DNA of 64,000 nucleotides from Clostridia bacterium (lineage in GTDB: Bacteria > Bacillota > Clostridia > Oscillospirales > Acutalibacteraceae). The stretch's first letter is position 1. Every line of letters starts with the position of its first letter. A model generated the notes under the pieces. The model saw nothing but the letters and a program-made list of their open reading frames with translations. It made no database searches and had not been told where the DNA came from. The DNA lies in assembly GCA_017465465.1 (NCBI GenBank), contig JAFTWE010000001.1, positions 51,460-115,459 on the forward strand, written 5' to 3'. Below, piece by piece: positions 57,731 through 64,000 of this stretch. The position numbers and the translations under genes are program-made.

Positions 57731-58399
57731 TTAAAAAACTAATAATGCCGCCTGCTTAAACAAATTCAGAATGAAATTGGTTGCATAGGACAGCGGTGTT
57801 GAAAGCACACCGAAAAGAAGAAGAGCCATAATCACAAGAATAAGATAACGCTCATACTTCATAAGCTTAAAATAAAGATGTGACGGAAGCACTGCGGTGA
57901 GCACTCTTGAGCCGTCAAGGGGCGGAATGGGAATGAGATTGAACACTGCAAGGTTTACATTGATTATGGCGCAATACTGAAAGAAAACATAAAGTGCCAG
58001 AGCAACTGTGTTATCGGAAGTAAAATTCTGACCGATAAACACAAAAACAAAGGTGCTCAAAAATGCCATAATCAAATTTGATATCGGTCCTGCAAGGGCA
58101 ATTATTGCGCCTGCAAGCTTTTTGTTTTTCATTTTAACTCTGCCGAGGTTTACGGGAACGGGCTTTGCATAGCCGAAGCCGACGAGCAAAATCATAATTG
58201 CGCCAATCCAGTCAATATGGGCAAATGGCGACAGAGTGAGTCTGCCCTGATTGTTGGCAGTTTCATCGCCCATTTTATAAGCAACCCAACCGTGAGCAAA
58301 TTCGTGAATGGGCAAAACGCAGAACACCACAAAGGCGCTGACGCAAAGGCCGATAATTATATCAACCATATCTCCGCCCATTATTAAGTCTAATAACAT
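57731..58399 (-). CDS. Site-2 protease-like M50 membrane peptidase
   Basis: A 222-residue membrane metalloprotease: zinc motif HEFAHGW (about 28-34) in the first transmembrane helix and the NPDG-type loop NLIPIPPLDGSRV (about 148-160). This compact form (YwhC-like) lacks PDZ domains. Located between prmC and scpA as in Clostridia. Substrate unknown. Confidence 0.9.
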   Translation of the reverse strand: MLLDLIMGGDMVDIIIGLCVSAFVVFCVLPIHEFAHGWVAYKMGDETANNQGRLTLSPFAHIDWIGAIMILLVGFGYAKPVPVNLGRVKMKNKKLAGAIIALAGPISNLIMAFLSTFVFVFIGQNFTSDNTVALALYVFFQYCAIINVNLAVFNLIPIPPLDGSRVLTAVLPSHLYFKLMKYERYLILVIMALLLFGVLSTPLSYATNFILNLFKQAALLVF

Positions 58400-58403
58400 A
58401 TAA

Positions 58404-59249
58404 TCACCTGTTTTTAGCGGCGGTAACTACTCTTTGAATACCGCTTAAATCGTTAATTGTATCGGTAATACTTCCTGCAAGGAAGAAAAGCTGTGACACA
58501 TCCTCAGCCTGAGCTTCACCGCACTCAACAGCCATAAAGCTACCCTTTTGCAAGCGGTAAAGCCAGTTTTCTGCAAGAATTTTATAAAAATCAAGACCGT
58601 CTTTTCCGCCGTCAAGAGCCATAGACGGCTCGCGCTGAACTTCCTTTTGAAGAGTCGGCAATTCATCTGATTTGATATACGGCGGATTTGACAAAATCAA
58701 ATCGGGGGTAATCCCCTGCAACAGCCTTTTGTCGGCAATATCACCGCTGATAATTTCAACATTTTTTGCCTTATTGAGCTTAATATTCTTTTTAAGGTAT
58801 GTGAGTGCATCCTGTGACTTTTCAACGGCATAAACCTTTGCCTTAGGAAAAAGCTTGGCAACACTCACGGCGATGCAACCGCTGCCTGAGCACAAATCAA
58901 AAACAACGGGAGCCTTTTTATCCTTCAGATTATCCTTTGCAAAGTCCACAAGAAGCTCGGTTTCGGGTCTTGGGATAAGCACACCTTCACCCACATAAAA
59001 CGGGTAGCCCATAAATTCCCACTCGCCGAGAATATATTGCAGCGGCTCCCCTGCTATCCTCCTTCGGATAAGCGACAGAAACTCCACCTCAGTTTTTTTG
59101 TTGACCTCTTTATCCTTTTTGAGAGCAAACTGAGCTGAGTTTATTCCCAATGCTTTTTCAATAAGCCAACGGGCATCAAAAAATGCGTTTTCAACAAAAG
59201 CATAATCGAGCATTTCTGCCCCTTGACGGTAAAGCTCATTAACTGTCAT
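58404..59249 (-). CDS. prmC: Release factor glutamine methyltransferase
   Basis: A 281-residue SAM methyltransferase that modifies the GGQ glutamine of RF1 and RF2. N-terminal helical domain (about 1-80), GSGCIAVS (about 120-127) and the diagnostic NPPY (about 185-188). Overlaps DUF1385 by 1 nt. No prfA is adjacent within the window. Confidence 0.96.
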   Translation of the reverse strand: MTVNELYRQGAEMLDYAFVENAFFDARWLIEKALGINSAQFALKKDKEVNKKTEVEFLSLIRRRIAGEPLQYILGEWEFMGYPFYVGEGVLIPRPETELLVDFAKDNLKDKKAPVVFDLCSGSGCIAVSVAKLFPKAKVYAVEKSQDALTYLKKNIKLNKAKNVEIISGDIADKRLLQGITPDLILSNPPYIKSDELPTLQKEVQREPSMALDGGKDGLDFYKILAENWLYRLQKGSFMAVECGEAQAEDVSQLFFLAGSITDTINDLSGIQRVVTAAKNR

Positions 59250-60250
59250 TATTCATCTTCCTCTGTTAATTCAACGGGGATAATAACCTCTTCTTCTTCA
59301 ATACCGAGGCATTTTTTAGTAGCGGCAATAGCTACTTCAATAATATCATCAGTAGGCTCTTTTGTGGTAATTCTCTGCATCCACAAGCCGGGAGCTGATG
59401 TTATTTTCACAAAAAGGTTGTTGTGTGCGCCTGCATATTTCAAAACCTCGTAGCCAATGGAAAGAAGCACAGGCAAAAGAAGAATTTTAACAGCCATCCA
59501 AACAAGTCTTGACTCACGAAGACCCGGGAAAAGAATAGCAACAAGGCTTGTTACAACAATGCTTATAAGAATAACAAGGAAAATAAAGCTTGTTCCGCAT
59601 CTTGGGTGGAAGCGTGTCTGCTTTTTGATATTTTCAACGGTTAAGTCCAGTCCGCTTTCGTAACAGGCTATGGACTTATGCTCCGCACCGTGATACATAA
59701 ACATTCTTCGGATTTCTTTCATAAAGCTGACAGCGTACATATAACCGACAAAAAGCACACCGCGTACTATGCCCTCAATAAGAGGCTTGAATTTTGTGAT
59801 ATCGGCTTCAAGCAAATAATCAATACCGTCAGCTAAAAGGCTGGGAAGATAAACAAAAAGCAAAAATGCAAGACCGAAGCCGAGAACAGCTGAAATAACG
59901 CCGATTACAGCCATCATCTTAGGTCCGAAATGGTCGGTAAGCCATTTATCAAGCTTTGACATTTCTTCTTCATTGCCGTCTTCAAGCTCCATAGAGGTCT
60001 TTTCGGCAGATTCCATAATAGCCTTATATGAGAAAATCATCTGGTCCACAAAATTGATTGGACCTCTGATAAAAGGAATTTTTGCAAGCTTTAATTTATC
60101 CTTGAGCATTTTCTGCTCTTTGAGCTGTGTTTCGATTGAGCCGTCAGGCATTCTCAAAGACATACCCACACCCTCGGGGCCAATCATCATAATACCCTCC
60201 ATCAGCGCTGAGCCGCCGATTGAGTATTTTTTATTTTCCTGTGACATCAT
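59249..60250 (-). CDS. DUF1385 membrane protein
   Basis: A 333-residue protein of the DUF1385 family: IGGSALMEGIMMIGPEG (about 11-27), HGAEHKSIACYE (about 190-201, His and Cys-rich), HPRCGTSF (about 216-223) and four or five membrane helices. Usually found beside prmC/prfA in Firmicutes. Conserved HxAEH suggests a metal site. Function unknown. ATG 60250 overlaps the kinase stop. Confidence 0.9.
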   Translation of the reverse strand: MMSQENKKYSIGGSALMEGIMMIGPEGVGMSLRMPDGSIETQLKEQKMLKDKLKLAKIPFIRGPINFVDQMIFSYKAIMESAEKTSMELEDGNEEEMSKLDKWLTDHFGPKMMAVIGVISAVLGFGLAFLLFVYLPSLLADGIDYLLEADITKFKPLIEGIVRGVLFVGYMYAVSFMKEIRRMFMYHGAEHKSIACYESGLDLTVENIKKQTRFHPRCGTSFIFLVILISIVVTSLVAILFPGLRESRLVWMAVKILLLPVLLSIGYEVLKYAGAHNNLFVKITSAPGLWMQRITTKEPTDDIIEVAIAATKKCLGIEEEEVIIPVELTEEDE

Positions 60251-61758
60251 TCATCCTCCTGTGAAATTCGTTCATTTTCAGCCGCAATAGCTGCTTCTAT
60301 GTCCCACTCCTCGCCGATTTCAACATGGTCAATGTCAAACGAAATCGTAACGGTTGTTCCCTCACCGAGAACACTGTCAAGCTCAAGAGTGCCGTTATGA
60401 AGCTTAACAATTTCATCTGCAACGGCAAGTCCGATACCTGAGCCGTGGACTGTCATATTTGTTTTATAAAATTTCTCTTTAACATGGGGCAAATCTTCAG
60501 GAGAAATACCGCAGCCTGTATCGGTGATTGAAATAACTATGGTGTCATTTGCAATCTCTGCAGTAACCATAATTTTGCCGCCCTGCTTTGTGTATTTAAG
60601 GGCATTGTCAAGAATATTGACAAATACCTGCTTAATTCTGTCGGCATCGCCGTCCATAGGTGCGGGCAGGTCGGGTGCATTATAAACAAGGTCAACACCC
60701 TCTCTTGTGGAACGGTCTTTAAAAGCAAAAACCGTTTCGTCAAGCTCGGCGAGAACATCCATTTTTTCAATTCTCAAAGCAAGACCGCCGTTCTGAATTC
60801 GGGAGAAATCAAGCAATTCTTCAACAATTCCCGAAAGTCGCGTTGCCTCATCAATAATAACATTCATACCTCTTTGGGTAAGCACCGGGTCGGTGTCACT
60901 AACCTGAAGGATTGTTTCACCCCAGCCCTTGATGGCGGTAAGAGGAGTTCTGAGTTCGTGAGAAACCGTAGAAATAAAGTCATTTTTCAGCCTGTCAGCC
61001 GCGCTGATTTCAGTTGCCATATCGTTAATTGAACGGCAAAGCTGACCGATTTCATCATCATAAAGGTAATGGTCAATCCTTGCATCAAGGTTGCCACCTG
61101 CTATGAGCTTGGTGGTGTCGTTGATTTCACGAATGGGCTTTACAATGGAGCTTACAAAAATCATACCTGAAATAAGCACAAGCCCCACAAGAAGCAGGAA
61201 CACCAGAACAATAACGATGTAAAGGGTTACAATCTGCTCATCAATAGCTTCAAGAGAAGTGATATATCTCACAGCACCGCGGATGTTTGAAGAATCATCC
61301 TTAATAAGGTTGGTGACAGACATTATTTTTTCGCCTGATTTTAGTTCTCCCGTCCAGGTGGTGTAAAGAAGCTCTTCTTCGCTGTCGATAGCCTCGTAAT
61401 AATCGGGCATTTCGGGGTATTCCACACTAAAGCCGCTTGATGAAATAATCACCTTACCTGTTTTATCAATAACCCAGACCTCAATAAAGGATTTTTCAGA
61501 AAATTCTGAAACATATTCCCTTGCGCCGTTTAAAAATTCGGCATCGGTGGTGTAGTTATCAAAGTAGTGGGTAACAATTCCGTTTGAATAGCTTTTGAGC
61601 TTATTAGAAACAGCTTCATAATAATAGCTTCTGATAAAAAGTGAGCTGATTACACACAAAATCGCAAGAATGGCTATGGTAACTGTGGCAGATTTTAAAA
61701 ACCAACGCTTTGTAAGACCTACAAGCTTCGGTGACTTTTCTTTCTTCTGCTTTGCCAT
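60247..61758 (-). CDS. Membrane sensor histidine kinase
   Basis: A 503-residue kinase. Two membrane helices (about 28-50 and 173-198) flank an extracellular double-Cache/PAS-like sensor (about 50-170). HAMP domain (about 200-250), H-box STVSHELRTPLTAIKGWGET (about 266-285), N-box NILDNALKYT, G1 DTGCGI, G2 GSGIGLAV. It phosphorylates the response regulator encoded just before it. ATG 61758 is used (AAAGGAG 8 nt upstream). Confidence 0.94.
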   Translation of the reverse strand: MAKQKKEKSPKLVGLTKRWFLKSATVTIAILAILCVISSLFIRSYYYEAVSNKLKSYSNGIVTHYFDNYTTDAEFLNGAREYVSEFSEKSFIEVWVIDKTGKVIISSSGFSVEYPEMPDYYEAIDSEEELLYTTWTGELKSGEKIMSVTNLIKDDSSNIRGAVRYITSLEAIDEQIVTLYIVIVLVFLLLVGLVLISGMIFVSSIVKPIREINDTTKLIAGGNLDARIDHYLYDDEIGQLCRSINDMATEISAADRLKNDFISTVSHELRTPLTAIKGWGETILQVSDTDPVLTQRGMNVIIDEATRLSGIVEELLDFSRIQNGGLALRIEKMDVLAELDETVFAFKDRSTREGVDLVYNAPDLPAPMDGDADRIKQVFVNILDNALKYTKQGGKIMVTAEIANDTIVISITDTGCGISPEDLPHVKEKFYKTNMTVHGSGIGLAVADEIVKLHNGTLELDSVLGEGTTVTISFDIDHVEIGEEWDIEAAIAAENERISQEDE

Positions 61759-61786
61759 TTTGCTCACTCCTTTCAGAATAAATTAT

Positions 61787-62485
61787 TTATGAAACCCATT
61801 TGTAGCCCATACCCCAGATTGTTAAAAGATGCTTGGGGTTTGACGGCTCATCTTCAATCTTTTTGCGGATTCTTCTGATATTTACATCCACGATTTTATC
61901 TTCATCCTCATGACCCTCGCCCCACACCTTTTTGAGAATGGAGGTACGGCTGAGAGCTGAACCCTGATTTTCAAAGAAATACTGCAAAATCTGGAACTCA
62001 ACCTGAGTAAGGTCAATGGGAATATTGTTTTTGGTTAAAACTCTGTTTTTGGTATTAAGTCTGAAAGCGCCTGATACAATTTCATCATTTGAATCTGCAG
62101 GCTTTTCAAGCATTGCCACGCGGCGGTAAATTGCATCTACTCTTGCCATAAGCTCCGAGGGAGAAAATGGCTTTGTAACATAATCGTCTGCACCGTTTAA
62201 AAGACCTGTGACCTTGTCCATCTCCTGAGTTTTGGCGGTGAGCATCATAATGCCGAGAGAATTGCTTTTTTCTCTCAGGCGCTTGCACACCTCAAGGCCG
62301 TCCATATTAGGCATCATAATATCAAGAAGCGCTACGGCAACATCACCGTCACAAGCCTCATATTTTGCCAAAGCCTCAAGTCCGTCGGCGGCTTCTATTG
62401 TTTCATAGCCTGCACGCTTTAAGTTAATTACAATAAATTCTCTGATTGCCTGTTCGTCCTCGGCAACAAGAACTCTTTTTGCCAT
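61787..62485 (-). CDS. OmpR/PhoB-type response regulator
   Basis: A 232-residue regulator: receiver domain with acidic pair EDE (about 9-11), phospho-aspartate in LLDIMMPNMDG (about 54-64) and VTKPFSP (about 103-109); winged-helix C-domain (about 135-232) ending in GMGYKWVS. It is the cognate partner of the following kinase. Targets unknown. Confidence 0.95.
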   Translation of the reverse strand: MAKRVLVAEDEQAIREFIVINLKRAGYETIEAADGLEALAKYEACDGDVAVALLDIMMPNMDGLEVCKRLREKSNSLGIMMLTAKTQEMDKVTGLLNGADDYVTKPFSPSELMARVDAIYRRVAMLEKPADSNDEIVSGAFRLNTKNRVLTKNNIPIDLTQVEFQILQYFFENQGSALSRTSILKKVWGEGHEDEDKIVDVNIRRIRKKIEDEPSNPKHLLTIWGMGYKWVS

Positions 62486-62488
62486 ATC

Positions 62489-63823
62489 TCACCCTCCTAT
62501 GTCAGTAACGGAAAAGCCGTCTTTAAAATGATTATCTTTAACTCCGAATGATTTACCCGATGCTGTAATCAGGTATTCATAAGCTTTATTGTTATATTCG
62601 GTCAATCTGCTGTAGCCGTCAAGACCCGGTGTGTCGGTTGCGTGAGAAACAACGGTAAACAGCAAATCTCCGAGATGCTCGCTGGCAGATTTATTCCATC
62701 GGTAGAAATACCACTGAGAGTCAAGGCTTGTGATTGTGATTTTACCAACCCAACTGCTCGGAATATCAAGCGAATAGCCCTCTGCGGTGTTATAAAGGCA
62801 ATATTTTTCTGCCTTTAATTTGCCGTCTGCAAAAGAACACCATTTAACATAATAGATGCTTTCTTCCTGCAAAGCGCCCGATTTTACCTGAGTGGAGCCT
62901 ACAACCTCAACACCCACGGGAACTTCAAGCTTGCCGTCAGAGTCAATATCGCTCACAGGAATTCGGAAGCTTCGCCAGGTGGCGGTGGTTGACTGGGTTT
63001 CAGAATCAAACAGCGGAGCGTTAAGGGAGTTGGTTTTATCATCCCAGCTGAGGATTTCGGTTATCATATCGTGCTCATTTTTAAAAGCATCAACATAAAT
63101 ATAACCGTCATCGCCCACAGTAATCTGATTATAGCCCGAAACATTGCCGTCAATGCTTATTGTAGAAAGCTCATTTATTGCGCGCTTATTTTCTTCAATT
63201 TTAAACACATTTGCCGTAGCTGACGGAACAACCCCTGTTGTATCAAGGTTTACAAAAAACAGCTCCTTGCCGCCGTCTGAATCAACATCAATCATTTCAA
63301 GCAGATTGTATTGATATGAGCCAAGGCCCGTAAAGGCATTAGGAAGAGATAAATCAGGCTCATAAACCGAAACCTGCTTATTAAAGGTGGAAAGATTCCA
63401 GCCGATAATAATTTCTTTTATGCCGTCGCCGTTCATATCCTCAATAACAACGGTGTCAATAGAAGAGCCGAGACCTGTTACGGACTTTATATATTTCCAC
63501 TCTTCATTTTCTTTTTGAAAAATACCTACGCTGACAGTTTCTTCAGTTTCTTTAACCGAATAGAAAACCATTGCTTCTTCCATAGAATCTGAATTAAAAT
63601 CGTCAATGATAAATGCAGACTTATGCTCACCGTTGATAGGGGCAATAAGTGCGGCATTGGTGCCGACTTCAGTTTCAAAAATATCCTGCAAGGCCTGATG
63701 TCCGCCCGTAAGCTTGGGAGGGCTCATAAGAGTTTCAGGAGCTTTAAGGCTTAAGGAACAGCCGTTAAACAGCAAAGCAATCATAACAACGCTCATTATT
63801 AAAGCAACTATTCTTGTTTTCAA
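62489..63823 (-). CDS. Lipoprotein with FG-GAP-like repeats in a two-component operon
   Basis: A 444-residue lipoprotein: signal peptide with lipobox LFNGC (cysteine at about 22), then four or more calcium-loop repeats of FG-GAP/VCBS type (IDDFNSDSMEEAMVF, IEDMNGDGIKEIIIG, MIDVDSDGGKELFFV, VSDIDSDGKLEVPVG). A beta-propeller exposed at the cell surface is expected. The start is TTG 63823 with GGAGG 7 nt upstream; the codons before it do not encode a signal. Only 3 nt precede the response regulator, so it is likely an accessory or signal-binding component of that system. Confidence 0.82.
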   Translation of the reverse strand: MKTRIVALIMSVVMIALLFNGCSLSLKAPETLMSPPKLTGGHQALQDIFETEVGTNAALIAPINGEHKSAFIIDDFNSDSMEEAMVFYSVKETEETVSVGIFQKENEEWKYIKSVTGLGSSIDTVVIEDMNGDGIKEIIIGWNLSTFNKQVSVYEPDLSLPNAFTGLGSYQYNLLEMIDVDSDGGKELFFVNLDTTGVVPSATANVFKIEENKRAINELSTISIDGNVSGYNQITVGDDGYIYVDAFKNEHDMITEILSWDDKTNSLNAPLFDSETQSTTATWRSFRIPVSDIDSDGKLEVPVGVEVVGSTQVKSGALQEESIYYVKWCSFADGKLKAEKYCLYNTAEGYSLDIPSSWVGKITITSLDSQWYFYRWNKSASEHLGDLLFTVVSHATDTPGLDGYSRLTEYNNKAYEYLITASGKSFGVKDNHFKDGFSVTDIGG

Positions 63824-63845
63824 AGCTATTCCTCCGTTTCGTGGC

Positions 63846-63859
63846 ATAGGTACACCTAT
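63846..63859. promoter_or_regulatory. Inverted repeat ATAGGT-AC-ACCTAT in the lipoprotein leader
   Basis: 14-bp palindrome just downstream of the transcription start and 22 nt before the TTG start at 63823. Candidate operator for the response-regulator operon or a short mRNA hairpin. Confidence 0.4.
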
Positions 63860-63880
63860 ACTTATACTATTATTCGTAAC

Positions 63881-63910
63881 ATTATATCACAAACTAATCA
63901 AGTTTTACAA
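63881..63910 (-). promoter_or_regulatory. Promoter of the lipoprotein/two-component operon
   Basis: Minus strand extended -10 TGATATAAT (TATAAT 63886-63881) with a -35 candidate TTGTAA at about 63910-63905 and an 18-bp spacer. Confidence 0.65.
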
Positions 63911-63949
63911 TATCTAACGGTTAAATTTTTGTAAATAAAACGATTATTT

Positions 63950-64000
63950 TTGCTTTATTTTTTATTATGTGTTATAATTTTTTTGAGGTGTTGTAAATGA
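63950..64000 (+). promoter_or_regulatory. Promoter and start of a gene running off the right edge
   Basis: -35 TTGCTT (63950-63955), 17-bp spacer, extended -10 TGTTATAAT (TATAAT 63973-63978), ribosome site GAGGTG (63985-63990), then ATG at 63997-63999. Only four bases of the coding sequence are in the window, so the product cannot be named. Confidence 0.7.

Noticed and set aside
1..64000. CRISPR array, defence island or biosynthetic cluster
   Set aside because: No direct-repeat/spacer pattern, cas, restriction, NRPS/PKS or lanthipeptide genes were found.

Overview
The window looks like a chromosomal segment of a low-GC, spore-forming Gram-positive anaerobe of the class Clostridia, most like gut Ruminococcaceae/Oscillospirales. 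The evidence is the mraZ-rsmH-ftsL-spoVD start of the division cluster, the sporulation genes spoVM and ytfJ (gerW), remA, the gene order scpA-scpB-DUF2953-ytfJ-dacF, sigma-A-type promoters (TTGACA-17-TATAAT), and strong AGGAGG ribosome sites. No species can be named from sequence alone.

Layout. 1-3.65 kb: start of the division/cell-wall cluster, reading left, with the PBP gene cut by the window edge. 3.8-12.4 kb: a secreted metallophosphoesterase, a GH78 rhamnosidase-like enzyme with a membrane protein, a small XRE regulator/small-ORF divergon, a GH4 glycosidase, an acyltransferase-like membrane protein and a secreted propeller-like protein. 12.5-16.3 kb: a sialic-acid operon nanE-nanK-nanA-sialidase-like. 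16.3-20.1 kb: a glycosyltransferase plus a paired CrtI-like flavoprotein and ferredoxin-linked reductase. 20.3-21.5 kb: a decayed phage or mobile-element gene. 21.5-27.5 kb: phosphoesterase, GH42 beta-galactosidase, Ig/DUF4474 surface protein and a GPH sugar symporter. 27.6-29.2 kb: an accessory patch with a lipoprotein gene, a candidate structured RNA, repeats, tRNA-Leu 3'-end relics and tRNA-Leu(GAG). 29.3-33.3 kb: the potABCD polyamine transporter. 33.4-39.3 kb: miscellaneous single genes (VTT membrane protein, LMW-PTP, GH16, folD, PHP, ChbG-like, AlkD-like). 39.3-63.8 kb: almost unbroken left-reading housekeeping operons: a lipoprotein/response-regulator/kinase trio, DUF1385-prmC-M50 protease, scpAB, dacF, rluB, yicC-remA-gmk-rpoZ-priA-def-fmt, rsmB-rlmN-stp-prkC-rsgA-thiN, and finally two very short genes, a 52-residue membrane protein and spoVM.

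How it fits together. The accessory left half is a saccharolytic lifestyle region: cytoplasmic GH78, GH4 and GH42 enzymes, a cation-coupled sugar symporter and a sialic-acid pathway that converts Neu5Ac via ManNAc to GlcNAc-6-P. The right half is core translation, cell-envelope, chromosome-segregation and sporulation machinery. The most unusual items are: (1) a roughly 215-nt candidate non-coding RNA at 28345-28560 (minus) with its own promoter, a closing stem joining its 5' end to its 3' region, a crossing 10-bp pairing and an intrinsic terminator; (2) a nan divergon whose two promoters each overlap a copy of the box ACTGAATTC and whose nanE appears leaderless; (3) a sialidase-fold protein lacking both an export signal and the usual FRIP arginine; (4) a spoVM leader gene whose ribosome site lies inside a terminator-like hairpin.
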